DNA from: Buxus sempervirens
Taxonomy: Eukaryota; Streptophyta; Magnoliopsida; Buxales; Buxaceae
Reading direction: 5' to 3'
Assembly (NCBI GenBank): GCA_947561395.2
Contig: OX387186.1
Coordinates: 5,920,835 to 5,984,834 of the forward strand
DNA length: 64,000 nt
A program made the translations under genes and the position numbers. A model generated the notes under the pieces. It worked only from the letters and a program-made list of their open reading frames with translations. It made no database searches and was not told the DNA's origin. Shown here piece after piece: positions 34,404 to 49,000 of the stretch. The first letter of the stretch is position 1; the number at the start of each line of letters is the position of its first letter.

Positions 34404-37063
34404 TTGAAACACAAAAAATAAATAAATAAATAATATGACATGAAATTGCCAAAAAAAAAAATTCAAAAATAGTAAGGAGATCATACAAAACGAATATAAT
34501 CATGCATTTGATAAGATTGGTTTAAGAGGTGACAAAAATGCCTAACTTCAAAATCTGGTAGTTGAAAAATAGACTTAAAAATTCAAATATGTTAGAAAAG
34601 GAGAGAAAAAAATATATAACAGGATCTAATATAGGTTACACAAAAGCAGGTCTGTAAGACAGCTAGACTGGCGATGGTCTCACCTTTGTCATTTTTGTAC
34701 AAAGGCTTCACTAAAAATTAAACATGTATTCTCATGCTATCAACCTGAGGCGTTTACCATCACACCAAGTGATGGTCCTTTATGTTAGAAAATGAGATAA
34801 TGCCAAAATAAAAATCAAGTGAAGATTTAGAAGTTTTTAACTTGGTACATATGCTATGTAGATAAAATATAAGTCATAGTTGTCATCACCCTTGAAGAAA
34901 ATATAGCTTGTCTTGTCAACTTCCAAAGATGTAATGAAACATTATCAAGGTTAAATTTCACATAGGAGGCTCCTTGGATTCACACAAAGTCCAACAAATG
35001 ATTATAAGCATTCAATATTTATCAGTTGAAAAATGGAAACTTCTAAGTTGGTAAAAAAGAGATAATGTCAAAAATTGAAGAAAAAGGTGCTTTTAATGGC
35101 TAGATATGCAATTTAATAATACAAAATAATAGTTGATGCCAACCTTAAGGAAAATATAGCTTGTGTTCGCCATTTACAATAATGCAATACATACTTCTCA
35201 TAATTAGGCTTTGCTAAAGAGGATCCTACTTAGATCTTTACATTAAATTCAACCAAGATTCAATGTACCAATTTTAGTGTTGTTTATAAAGAGTATTTGA
35301 GCCAATTTATATATTTATTTATTTTGATGAATAATGGAAGATGTATTTATATTTCTATATATAATAAATAAGTATGAGCTGTACAATCAGAAACTATACC
35401 ATACATTGTCACTTACTATAACAACAAAACCAAAACACTATCCCTCCCAAAAAGCACCACTAAAACCCAAGGAAACGATGTTATCCATTTTGGCCCATTG
35501 AGCCTCACGGTTTTGCTCCAGGTTTTCACCCCAAAATATCTCATTGCTTGAAAGAGTCATAAGCCTAGCCTACATGTATCGACCTTCACTTTCTCCTTCC
35601 CAAGCAATGTGGGAATCCAGGATCTCACATTATTTGATGCGTTTCTCTCTTCTTTTTTTTATAACTACCAACTCTACCATAATATGATATTTTGAACCAA
35701 GGTGTAGGTTGGCCACATTGAATGATATCCAACTAAGAAACTAAACCTAGTAATAGAAAACCTCATGAGATGTGTTTCATTTCTCACTAGGAAACCAACT
35801 TGTGCCTTAAATCTGGCTCACCTTTTCCTTCAACTAATACATTGTGATAGTTTTTCAACCTCCTATGCTCAACAAGAAAACTGGTAAAGAAGGCCCAAAG
35901 AGGCAGAACCTATGTTTCTTTAACAGTGTAGAAAAAGGAGGGAATAACCAACAGAGCCAAGTTCTGACAGTTGTGATTGGTTGGCTTGTGGACACTAAAC
36001 CCATTTTGCCTTGGATTATCAACCAGAAATCTATTGCCTAGCACACAACTTATATAATTAGTGCTTGAAACCTAAGCTAATGACTTTTCCTCTTCTACAT
36101 TCCCTTTGAAATTGAGGCCTTCAAACTTCAAAGTGCTTTATGGTGGCTGCTGATGCTTCAAAGGCTTCAAATTATGCTTAGATGCATGGAACTCTTAGCT
36201 CATACTCTTTGAAAATTTTCCAATATCTATATTTGGTACATCTGCTTCCATATCATTCCTTTGCACACATGGATTGAGGAATAAGAAACAGGTTTCAACA
36301 AGCTACCACTACAATAGAAGAAAACCAGACTGCTACACCACAAGATCTGGGTAGGTATCATAGTGACAAAAACATTTCCCAGTGAGATGAAGAAGACAAG
36401 GTAAGGGGGGATCCAATGGTAAGCATTTATCATGTTGATACAAATGACACGCGAAACAGCACACCTTTGTAATTCCAAATTTCCAAGGAATTCAGAAATA
36501 AAGAATAACCATTAAGTGAAATTAGATCTAGGAAATCAGCAAAAATGTGGCATCCAAGACTCTAGAAAATCAAATGCTAGCTTTACTATTGTATAACTAA
36601 TGATGCTTTTGAAGCTACAACAACTACAAGATATCAAGTCTTCAAAGCAACCGAACAAGAGTAAACTTCTGCTAGCTTTGTCATAATCATACCGAACCTG
36701 TGACAAGGTACGCTTTTCAGGCATTAAGAACACCGCAAATTTTTTTTTTAAAATCAAACTGATTCTGAAACTGAAAGTATAAATATCAAGAACTTCACTT
36801 TTCAGGCACTAAGTGCACTTTATGAATCAAAACTTGATCTACGACTAACTGGCACAAAGAGTCTACACTTTCCCCTAAAGAGTACCACTAGATGAAACAA
36901 ATATTATTCATAAAGTAAGAGCTTTCCAAACCAAATCCACAACATACCACATAAGCTCATTTTTTGCTTTAACTTTCTATATTAAGATATCCAAAACAAT
37001 TTTTTTAGCCTTCAATTTGGTGGCATATAAAGGGATAAATTTGGCCATTCAGCTCCTGACACT
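34404..37063. other. Intergenic DNA and probable 3' flank of the FES1-like gene
   Basis: AT-rich. It contains two diverged copies of a roughly 140-bp segment, at about 34795-34930 and 35045-35180. Both include GAGATAATG and end in GAAAATATAGCTTGT. No protein-coding exon was recognised. The right-hand few hundred bases should be the 3' UTR of the gene that ends at 37064. Confidence 0.45.
34795..35180. repeat. Diverged direct duplication, about 250-bp spacing
   Basis: Segments near 34795-34930 and 35045-35180 share GAGATAATG-CAAAA, a GTTG-TG-CA-CC-TAAGGAAAATATAGCTTGT-like run and an AATG-AAT-CAT end, with many substitutions. This is probably an old tandem duplication. Confidence 0.5.
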
Positions 37064-40000
37064 TCAAGATTTCACATACTTATCAACATACCCCTGCAAA
37101 TAAAACATAAAAATGTCATATGCCAGAATAAATTATATTCTAAATTCAAGGCCAAAATTTTCCTTAGATTCATCTAAAAAATCCAACATTACCTCAACAA
37201 GCTTTGCAATTTTAGGTCGTGATGAATAAAGATATTGCTTAGTCAAGTCCAAGGTACTAGGAATCTGATGAGGATGTAACGTGCTAAGGACCTTGTCAAC
37301 TGCTTTTTTCACTATTGTTTTGTGAGCATCTTTGCTTAAATGACCGTCACGCCAAGATGGTTTTATCAGTTCCTTCACAAAGTCCACAAGAGCAGCACGG
37401 AAAATTTTCAGTGACTTTGATTCCTTGCTATGTAAAGCCCCATCTGTCTGGAGTTTAGAATTATGCTCATGATCCATTTCATTCTTGTGTTTACCCCTAT
37501 CTGCTTTATATTCTTTCTTGAACTTTCTCACATCTATTTGATGTCTAGTACTACGATCCAGATCCGCCTCATTGGCTTTTGTGGCATCTATTATATTATC
37601 ATCACCCAGTGAAATCTCTTCATTGGGCACCGAACTTCTATTTTGTCGATCATTTCCAAATGTTGCTACAGGATCAACATCAGAGTGATGAAAACTAGTT
37701 TCCTTTGCATGTGTATTCCTGTGTAAGACACTGGCATCTGAGTGCTGATTAAAATAAAGTAGATGTTTATCAGCGTCATAGCCTTGACCATGGATCCCAC
37801 CTAAACCAGGATCTTCATTTGTCTGTTGACTTGACATACTCTGACCAATTGCCCCTCGACTAAAGGAAGAAACCAAAGAGGATCTGTCCCCCCCATTGGG
37901 TAGCTCAATGCTATCAATAAGAGGATCATATTGGCTTCCTGGAGAAGACACGCTTGGTGGTGTAAAATAAAAAGATGGTCGGAAAGGTACAGACGGTTCC
38001 CAATCATTTGAACAGGACTGTGTTTTATGTCCAGCAGGGAGCAGTGGGTCCACACTAGTATTGGATGGAGGCAAATTTTCAGATTCTGATCTTGAATAGA
38101 ATGGTGAAGCAGAGCTTCGAGGCAAGGAAGTAGATCTAGGAGCAAGATGACCTCTATCAAGGTCCAAAAGTGTTTGAGAACCAAGAGATCCTATAGTTGC
38201 ATAAGATGAAGAATGAGGCAGTGAGGACTCAAGCCATCCAAATTTATGGCTCGACAGTGTAGGCGGACAAGGAAAGCTTGAGTTCAAATTTGGAGAACTA
38301 CTGAATGCAGGTGAAGCATGATCAGTGAGCATAAACTGACCTCGATTTTTTAGACTTCCCACTTCATCAACACTTTTGACATGACTAGAGGGGTATCTGC
38401 TACTTCCATAGCTACTCGGAGATATAACTGAACCATATCTATATTCGGGAAACAAGCTCTTCCCAGCTAATGGATTCCCTATGAGAAATTCTTCACTTAC
38501 TGACCACTTCTTGTCTCCAATATCAGAAAGTTGTTTCAGATCCTCATAACGTGATGCAGTACCAAAAGGCGGAATGTGTTCCTCATAAGAAGAGGACATC
38601 AAATGAAATTCACTAGGATTTTCCGGACAACTCCCGCTAGGGGTGTCAAGTTTAGGAAAATTGAATTGGACACCCGATAAACCATGCTTGTTATCCAGAA
38701 AATGTGATGATGTCAGCTTACGCTCTTCATGAAAGTGATGCCATGTTTGGCCTTCTCTGTGCTCCCAGGGTAGGACCTTTTCTGATGGAAAATGGGACTT
38801 TACAGAAGGATTGCTCACAATTGATGAAGTCAATGGCTCGGTAAAAGAGGCTAATCTTGAAGTCTCAGTACCCTGTTTCAAACCTGATACAGGAACAGGG
38901 TCCAATTAGAAAATTTAAAGTATAACAAAATCTTGGTTATTCACACTCCAGAAAAAACTCAAATACCTGCATCCACCTGGACCTTGTCTTTCCAACTTTC
39001 AACAACCATTTCATCCTTTGTTGACTGGCTGGAATTATTCACACCATCTTTTGGATGAAGAAATCGACATGAACTCCCTTTAATGCACCAACCTCTAGTA
39101 AAAAAGTCACACACAACTGCTTGACGTTTGTTTCGGTCCTCAACTTCAGCACCAGGAGATATACTTCTCACCCTCAGCTGTGAAGCAGGCAAACTGGAAA
39201 ACTTGGAAGTTATTAGTAACTTGTCCAAGTATTAAAGAGGAACACGGATAACAGAAGTTACCACCATAAAAAAATTTATACAGTTCAAAGTTAAAAACTT
39301 TTAGCTGTAATATATGAAAAATTCTATTCTATATCTAACCAGTATCACCACACCTTGATGCCATTTGCTTGAGTTCCTCTCCAGATCTCATGTCAATTTC
39401 CTTAGTTTCTTTCTCAGAATTAAGAATAACTTCAGCCCTGTCACTCGAGCCATCTCTCGTCAGGAAATCAACAGCTACTTTTTTGTCAACTTCAGAGGGT
39501 TTGGAATTGTTAGCATTGACGGAATCACTGTTACATATGTTAGCCTCATTATCACTACAAACACCACCTTGGCCTTTCTGAACATCAATAGAGGCTTTTT
39601 TCTCTGGAGAAGCTCCGATGTGCTTGTTATCCAGGGGAGATTCTTGAAATCCATCATCTTTAAAATGTTTACTCTTGATTCCTTGTATTGAATCTCCAAT
39701 ATTTGCATCATTTCCATTATTATCTTCTACATCACATGAATCCGATGGTGGACTCGCCTCAGATTTTTCAGGAGCATAAGAACCCGACCTCAAATCCTCA
39801 TCATGATCCTCAGACTCGGCATCTTGGCTAACATCTACATGGAAGAATAGGAAAATCAGGAAACGAATTGAAACAATCATGTTCTCTAAAGAAATTGCTG
39901 CAGCCAAAATATTACACAATTTCACGACATGTGCCCCTTCTGAAAGAAAACGAGGGAGGATTAGAAGAGAACTGAATCTAGAAGACTTAAAGATGACACT

Positions 40001-43000
40001 ACAGAGTCTATCCTAGTAACTTAGAACTGGATCGCCTAATGTAGAGGTATTTCAATCCAAGAAACAATTTGAACAATCCAACTGCTATAACTTAAGATGT
40101 CTGGAAACTTTTTATCATCAAACTGAATTAGGAATGGCAATGTGTTTGTTCAGGTCAATGGGTTATCAAGTTGGAAATGACCAATCTGAACCCCCAACTC
40201 AGTTAAAGGGAGACCAAACCTAACCCACCAATTTTAATTGCCAAACTTCCTTTTTTATCTTTTAATTAATAAAAATCACATTATATAACTACTATGTAAA
40301 TTTCCAAAACTGGAAAAAAAACAAAAATAAAACAATCTATCTCCAGTACTATTACTTTTTTTTACTTTATTTTGTTTTACTTTATTTTTCTACAAACTAA
40401 AGCTTTTGTTCTAAAACACTGATAAGCTACAATATCTATTATTTAGTATTCAATGATGAACAGCACTCAAAGACCCTCATTTTAAGGTGGGTTAACCCAA
40501 ATCCCACTTGCTTATTGATAGTTTGAATGAAGCTCAACCCCAACCTGCTCAACAGGCCATCAAACCGCACCCACCCAAACAAAAGGCAAGTTCATGCACA
40601 TTCTAAGAGACATGCTTTTATGTCTTGGACAAAGTCCAAATGTATTGCCTGATGTGCCAATTTCAAGAGCAGAGAATGAGTAATCTATACCAAAAGGAGG
40701 GAAAAAAACCAGCAAAAAACGGAAAGAGTGTTGATTATTTTCAAGCAAAATCCTCGCATATTGACAATGTGACTCAACATTTGAGTTGGATAAGGGTATT
40801 TATTCACTAATTTCTTCGGTAACTCAGAAAACAAACTTTGGAAGACATTAAGGAAAGAGGTTTAAAGTTTTGGCTTTGGATCAATTTGCAACCCCTCAAA
40901 AGATAAAATTTTCTAACTCAGTCAATACATATTGAGTACTGGTTGGACCTATGGAAAATACAAGTATCATAAAGTATAAGTTGACATCTTTACCGAAAGG
41001 TTCACATCAGCCCTCTTAAAAACTGATGCATTTCAACCAAATCTATAATTTTCAGACCAAAATTTTAACCCTTGTAGGAAAGCACCAATCATGATATGTC
41101 TACATGTTTTTACTTTAAATAATAAAAACTTCAAAGATTTTCAAATACCAACTCCAACCATCAATTTTTGCCTAATTTTCCTTCTTTGGTTTAATAGGCG
41201 GGTTCATTTAGATTCGAAGATCGAGATAGGGGTAAATTTGAATTCAAGCCTCCAAATCTGAATATATTGTATGGATGGGGTTTTTATCAACCCATCAATT
41301 CCCCAAAATAAATTCCATAAGGACTTCAACTTCAAGAGTTCTAGCAAGTGAGCTGAATGCCTCATTCAGTCATGTGAATGAACCCAAGATCAAGATGGGG
41401 GTAAATTTGAATTCAAGTCTCCAAATCTTAATATATTGTATGGATGGGGTTTTTAACAACCCATCAATTCTCCAAAATAAATTCCATAAGGACTTCAACT
41501 TCAAGAGTTCTGGCAAGTGAGCTGAATGGCTCATTCAGTCATGTGCCTAGAGAAGCCAACTCTATTGCAGATCGGTTAGTCAAGCACGGGACATCAAGAG
41601 CAAACTTACACATACAGGCTCCATCTAGGGAGACTATGGAGTTGTGTGGGGTTTAGGGATTTTTTGTTGCACGGACTATCTTGGTTTTATAGGTGTATAT
41701 ATCTCATTAGGCAGCTGAGGTTTGTTAGTGTGCATTTGTTATTGGATTAGGTATTGGTACTGCGGGTACATCTTGCAAACCCCTATTGCTTATGTATATT
41801 CCACTATTCTTGATTTAATATACTTTACGATTCATCAAAAAAAGGGACTTCAACTTCAAAATAATGGGATTTGAAGCAACCTTTTCTAAAGTGTTATAAC
41901 AATTTTAAAAAAAAAATCCAAATTTTTTTATTTCCTCTCGAAAACTTAATTGCGACTCATGAAGCGAGACAATGTCTTAACTCCATTGATGAATGTGTGA
42001 AACCCTAACACAAGTTGCGCAACTTTATTCCATGCCTTAGTAAATCCATTGATACAACCTTCAGTTTCTTATGAACAAATTATTGAAGTAACAGGATAAT
42101 AAAATGCCTTACCTCAGCTAGCTAGGGTTGGGCAACAAAAATCCTGGTACACCATCCCAATTTATAAAAATAATATCTTAAATCAGATTGAGTATCCATA
42201 TTCTTTCTAGTTGACTCCATCCAGGTTCTTTTTTATTGTTCTCAAGCCTTTTTATATCCTTCAATGTACCTCCCACTAATTCTCACAAATCACAATCGCA
42301 TCCCTAAGTCTCCACTTTGGAATGGCCAACCCAGTTTAACCTACTTAATTTTCACCTATTTGAGCAACACCAAGAAACTCGTAAATATGTTAATTTCCCG
42401 ATATTTCCTGTACATCTGATTACAAGGATAATTTCTTTGTACAAAGTGGGAGCGAAAATAGGTTATGTTTGGATCCAACAGGTGCGGGAATGACAAAAGC
42501 AATGTCTTTTTAGAGACAAGTAGAAAAGTGTTAAGTATCAGGGCAAGAGAATTCTCTCTCACCGCCTTTATTCCCTTTTTCTTTTTGGGTTAAGGCTTTG
42601 AGTAGGATGGTTTGTCAGGCAAAAGAAAATGACCTTAACACAAAGATCTCAATTGGAAGTGAGACAATCAATAATTCAATTTCAGTTGGCGATATTATTT
42701 ATTTCATGATGCTATTCATTTTCACTTTACGGTGTTAAACGTCCCACAAATGCTATGAGGCAACATCTATACTACCATTAGCCATCCCTTAAGAAAATTT
42801 GGGACAAACCACAAATGCTGTGAGGCAACATCTATACTATCATTACTGATCAAAAAAAGAAAAAAAAACATCTATGCTACCATTAGCTGTCCTTCGAAAA
42901 AATTTGATATTTCGTCCCATCCCCTCCTCCATATAGCTCGTATTTCTTACACCAAATATCCTAGCCTTTTGTTTATCCATCCTATCTCCCTTCAAGAACC

Positions 43001-46000
43001 AGTATCTTCTTTGATTCTTTCACATCAAGAATAATACTCACTTCAAGGAAAGGTTCTTCTTTTCCTGCACTCACCTGAACTCTTCTTCATTCGATTTGTT
43101 TAATATTTATAAAAGTGTTTTCAACTTTTGCAAAAAACAAACAAATTCTTCCATCTAATCAAACTCAAATAACAGTCATTGAATCTTGTCCAAGAATCCA
43201 TTAATCCCAACCAGTATATCTTTGAATTTAAAAGAGGCCACTCATTGTAGCTTCCACCACCAACAAAACTGGGCACATATTCAAACGTTGACAAACACAA
43301 AGCTTTAAGAAGATCTGTAAGATTTTCTCTTTTCATAATCTCAAAGTTAGAGATCTGCTGAGCTTGGAGAATGACAGAGGCTATAGATTATCAGAATTAG
43401 TGAATATGTTCCTACTAAAGGGCAAATCCACTTGTTTATTTATATTATTTAAAATGGAGAACTCTTCCATGCCATGGTTTAAATATCGATATATCCCTTA
43501 ATATATTTATACATATATATATATAACGATATCAATATTTCAAACCATGCAACATGCTCGAAAGTCTTCTGCACTCATATGCTGTCTTAAAAGAAAGCAT
43601 TACTTTGTCAAAGTCACTGTCTGTGCACCATAATTACTCCCAACTGGATAAACACCACCAAGCTCATACCATATTATACTCTTTAACAATTTTGTTCATT
43701 AGAGAGACAATACTCTTAAGTCTTAACACAGACAATGTAGAATGATCCTCCAAGTCATATTACAGAAACAATATGAACACAAACCACCCTACAATTCCAC
43801 ATCGTTAAGATACTTACCTAATCTCTTCAGATGAAAAAAAAATCCTACCATTCACAAAAATGGTTGCCTCATTTCTGGTACCATCTTGTTATTAGAAGCA
43901 TTTAGTTTAGCTTCTTGTGTAAGCAACTGAACAAAGCCATTTCAATCTCAACCAAAACCCCTTCCTTTTCACCTTATACTGTGAGAACCTTATCCAAGTG
44001 TCCTATCACAAATAATAATTGATTGAAAAAATTTGATTTCAAATCTCTCTTCACCTTGACCATAATCTTCCCTTTCTCCTCACACCATTTCTTTCAAAGC
44101 AGGAAAAAGGACCTTAGCATTTTTTTCCAAAGCCCCCAAAAACAAGAAAGAAATTTATTGAACCATATATCCCTTTGCAGGACCCACACAGAAAATTCAG
44201 CTTCTTATTCAACATCACAATGCACCCTGGGGACCTCCAGTACTCCACTGGTTCATGTGTCACACGTGCCAGGAGATGAACCTTCCTGCTCTCTTCTTCT
44301 TCTTCAGCACCATCTTCTCTTATACTGTGCAGGTGAAGAAGAGAGAACCACATAAAAGCTGCAATAAAAGATGCAGAAAGATTCTGTTCTCCCTCTTTCA
44401 TTTTTTAGCTCTCTTCCTCTAAGATCCTCCCTTTATCCTTCTGTAATACTCTCCATCCCACAGATTATCTCCCTTCCTCTCAGATCTATCCACTTATCAT
44501 TTTTTCCTCCCTTTTCTGTCACTTCTCTTTTTTCCACTGTTTTTGACATCACAGCTGTATTGTGAGTGCACTTTGTTACACCCTGGCAGCATCATAATCC
44601 TCCTTTTTTTGGATGAATAATGAAGATCAATGTACAAGATCAAACTCCGAAGAGTCTAACTCAGAAGAAGAAAACAGAAGGCAACAACATAGTACCACCA
44701 CCATCAAGTGACCTCTCCCAACATCTCAACCAGCACCTCACCCAAAAAAATTACTCTATACCCACAAGTGTCATAAACACAGGAACCAACAAAAAGACTG
44801 GATCAATTAACTTATGCTTTTGCCAAGAAATCAGCTATCTCATTACCCGATCTAAGAACATGATTGAACGAGACGTTCAATGAAGAAGCTAAGGATCGAG
44901 TTCTTCTGATCATATATCTCATCTTCCATGGGCCTCACGTCTTCTTTTTCATCCAGCTAAACACTGTTGCAGAATCTCCTTCAACTATAAAATGGTGGTA
45001 GCCCTTCCTCCTTGCCAAGGATAAACGCATGATAACTGAAAGGCTCTCTGCCTTAAGAGCATCACCCACCCCAACTGAACTGCTAAACAAGAATAAAGTT
45101 TGGCCCAAATGATTCCTTAGGATCCCACCAATGCCCGAAGCACCTATATCTCCCATAGAACTACCATCCATATTAAGCTTCAGCACTCCAACCTGTGGAG
45201 GACTCCATACCTCTCCTCTCCCGGTGATTGGTGGTGATGAATATGATGTGGCACGCCAATCCCTAAAAATATCGGCTCTAGTGATACCCCGACGACTATC
45301 CAAACCAGATATCCAAGATACAGAGGCTGCCCTGATTGAGTCTAAAACTTCCTCAACTGGTGCAGATATATCTCAAAGATTCTCTTACTATGCTCCTGCT
45401 AAGGCTGTGTTTGAAACCCTGGATTTGGGGAGAAAAGAAAAGAAAATGCTAAAATTTTCTTTTCTCTTGTTTGGTTTAGATGAAGGAAATGAGATTTTCT
45501 CTCCAAATTTTCTCTTCATCTTTCTCTTCAATGTAAAAAATTCTCTCCAAAAAGATAGGAATTTTGAAAGAAAAGAAAATTCACCATCATTTATCACTAT
45601 TCACACCACCCACCCACCCACCCACCCCACCACTAGCACCATCCACCACCACCACCACCCACCATCACCACCCAACACCACCACCCACCATTGCCAAGCA
45701 CAATCTACAACCACCACCACTAGCCGCCGCCACCACCCACTAGGGGTGCAACTCGGGTCGGTTTGGTTCGGGTTGAAGTCAACCCAAGACCAAACCAAAA
45801 ATGCATATAGTCAAACCGAACCGAACCAAACCGATTGAAAACCGAAACTACTAAACTAAAAACCGAACCGAAAATATATAAAAAAACCGAAACCCAAACC
45901 GAACTACATGAAAACTATTCGATTCGGTTCGGGTTAGACCAATATATTCTTATGCTCAAACAAAGGTTTTTTCATAATATCCTTAAAGTTTAAAGGTAAA

Positions 46001-49000
46001 CTTTGAAAGTTTAAAATATATTATATTTTATATATATAAAATATAGATTATATATTATAATATATATATATGAATTCGGTTCGGTTTAACCGAACATGCA
46101 ATCTAAAACCGAACCGACTTAGTTCGGTTTAGGAATTTTTGGACTGAAATTGAACCGAACCACTATAAAAACCGAACCAAAACGAACCGAAGGCGGTTTG
46201 GGTCGGTTCAAGTTCGGTTTTAACCGAACCGAGTTGCACCCCTACCACCCACCCTCACCACCGCCCACCACCCCAATCCATCATTTTACTAAAATATATT
46301 TTTCTTTTCTTATTATTTCTCATCTCATCCAAACATCAGAAAAAGAAAGAAAATCAGTATTTTTCTTTTCTTTTCTCTTCTTTTCTTTTCCTTTTTAGCT
46401 TTCTTTTCTTTTCTCCCCAAATCCAAGGCTCCAAACACAGCCTAAATAAACCATAATATCAAATGACAAACAACATGATGGAGGACTCTACATCTTTTAC
46501 CTAGCCCCTCGAAGAACCACTGGTTGAACAAGTCTAGCACTATAGAGGGCAATACCCACAGCCGTCCAATCTAACCCAAAAACAGATCCAAATCTGCCTA
46601 GAGAAACACAGTGTAATAATATGTGCTGTATGGATTCCTTACTTTTCCTGCACAAGAAGCACACACTAGGAGACAAGGCCATCCACTTCCTTTTTCGTTG
46701 AAACACATCCACTAAACTTACCTTGGACAATAGCACAGTCCAAACAAAAACTTGGATTTTGGGAGGGACTGGATGGAACCAAAGGTAAGGTGTCGGCTTC
46801 GACTGGGTGTTGAACAAAATTATGGAGATTAGCATTTGTCTGGGTGTGTCTTCCAATGGTTTTTAGTAGGAAGCCAAGGCGTTATTTACGGCCACAGAAA
46901 TGCAGCACACTAGGAATTCAAAATTTAAAGAGAAATACTGAGAGAGAGCTTCAGAAGTTAGCTTGGTCTATCCAGGACAACAATAGAGAAGTGGGATGCT
47001 AATCTAGCATGAAAGCTAGGAGATGGACATTAATTTCTCATGAAGCTTAAAATGTTATCGTGGAATGTTTCGTCGTTTAAACGCGGTAGAGAAGGACTCG
47101 ATGAAGAATGCCATCAGGTTTTGGAATTAAGATATAAATCATATTGCAGGAATCTAAGCTGGAAGTGGTGGGTAAAAATGGATTGGGGAGTTTTTTTTGT
47201 TTTTTTGTTTTTATCGGTAAAACAGTATGTATATATTGATAATAATAGAGAAAGAAGAAAAACATAGTTTATGGTACACAGACAGTGTACCAAACAGATA
47301 CAAATCTAAACGGGAAGCCCATCCATAGTCAAAACAAGAAAGCCTTCCTCAACCCCTCCCTATTCTAAGAAGGACAATTTGCCCAAAAATTCTTCATAGT
47401 TGATGCCGTCCATCGAAATATAAGCTGCCAACCAACTTTGGATTAGACTTAAAACCTTCTTGCCCAAGACTTCGACCTTTAACTCTGTATTTCTGAAGAT
47501 CCTTCTGTTCTTTCTCCCCAAGTCACCCACGCTATTGCTATTGGTGTAACATTCCACGCCATGATCCTAATAGATTTCCCTTTCAACATTCCCCATGTTT
47601 CTACAACTATTCCAAAGCTTCTTGGTTGCACCCAAGGAATCCCGAACTTAGCTATAATCTCATTCCATAGCTTCCAATCCTCTATGCAATAAACAAGTAG
47701 GTGGTCTATATTTTCTTCATCCCTCTTACACATAATGCATCTATTTGGTAGATGCCATCCTCTACTCTTAAGATGGTTTACTGTTAATATCTTATCAAGA
47801 GCTACCACCCATATGAAAAAAACCACCTTGCTTGGTAAGAATTTGGACCAAATCACTTCATACCCTTTGAAATTACTTCCTGTAAGAATCATTGACTGAA
47901 ATGCTGATTTGACTGTAAAGAATCCTGATTTCCCTTTAATCCACTTTCTAACATCTTCCTCCCAGCCCACTTCAATACTATATATGTCCTGCATAAGCTC
48001 TTCAAACTTGTCTAATTCCCAATCTAGGAGGTTTCTTCTCAACACTAAATTCCACGAGATTCCAGCTTCAGTTGTAGCAATTAAATCACTAATGAAAGCG
48101 TGTTTATCCCTGCAAATGTTATAGATAACCATGTACTTTTCCTTCAGCCTCTCGTTTCCACACCATAGGTCATCCCAAAAACGAATCCTCCTTCCATTAC
48201 CAACTAAAAATCTGCATTCTCTTTCAACCGAGGCAACTAAGTTTCCAATTGGTTTCCATAAACTCGTTCTGATGGAAGAATTGGATTGACACAGACACCA
48301 GCCCCCCTTCGATGAACCGTACTTGAAGTCTTGAAGTGAATCACCTTCCTCCATAAGTTATCCAGTTCAATCCCATATCTCCACACACACTTTTTTAAGA
48401 GAGCTTTATTAAAAGTGACTAAGGGTCTCAACCCAAGGTACAGATTTCCAACTTACCCAGTGGTATTTGGCCTCACCTCCCAGTCCGTCCCACAAAAACC
48501 TTCTTTGGATTTGTTCCAACCGCTTTGCTACTGAGATAGGGATCTTTAGGATAGACATATGAAAGGCAGGAATGCTTGCCAATACACTCTTCATCAGTGT
48601 TAACTTCCCACCTTTTGAGAGAACATTACTCTTCCATGAAGATAGTCGCCTCACCATTCTTTCCACTATAGGGTTCCATACCGTATTCTTCTTGTACCTT
48701 GCCCCTAGAGGGATGCCAAGATAGGAAGTTGGGAGCGTGCCTATTGAGCAGCCCAAAGAGTGGCCAAGGTAGGATATGTTATCCACCTCACCAATAGCAT
48801 ACATCTCGCTCTTTGCCAAATTTACCTTCAATCTAGAGCACGCTTGAAAGCTTATGAGGACTCCCTTTAACCACTAAAATCTATGAAGAGAGGGATCACA
48901 AATAGTCAAGATGTCATCTGCAAAGAGGAGATGACTTATAGATAGGGATTCATGAAAGGATACTCCATCCAGCACTCCAATTTTGGAGGCTCTATCCATC

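Larger units (their letters stand above)
44603..46862 (-). mobile_element. L1-type LINE 3' part (minus), split by a Harbinger MITE
   Basis: Right of the MITE (46497-46856) is the zinc-knuckle region: PPKIQVFVWTVLLSKVSLVD, FQRKRKWMALSPSVCFLCRK and SIQHILLHC. Left of it is the RNase H domain: GVLKLNMDGSSMGDIGASGI, HFIVEGDSATVFSWM and VLRSGNEIADFLAKA. A poly(A) run at about 44603-44609 gives the 3' end. Frames are broken in several places. The MITE insertion at 45400-46445 separates the two domains. Confidence 0.82.

Noticed and set aside
35590-35640. GCAATGTGGGAATCC phrase resembling an LTR border
   Set aside because: No second LTR, primer-binding site or coding region nearby.
37133-37192. Apparent C-terminus VMLDFLDESKENFGLEFRI of the FES1-like protein
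   Set aside because: A donor at 37192 and a small exon at 37064-37093 give LVE-GYVDKYVKS, which matches FES1 proteins much better.
44114-44401. Minus-strand frame considered as an internal exon of the FES1-like gene
   Set aside because: No similarity to the family and no phase-compatible pair of splice sites found.
45131-45838. Plus-strand 235-codon frame
   Set aside because: It is antisense to the LINE RNase H domain and runs into the Harbinger and hAT MITEs.
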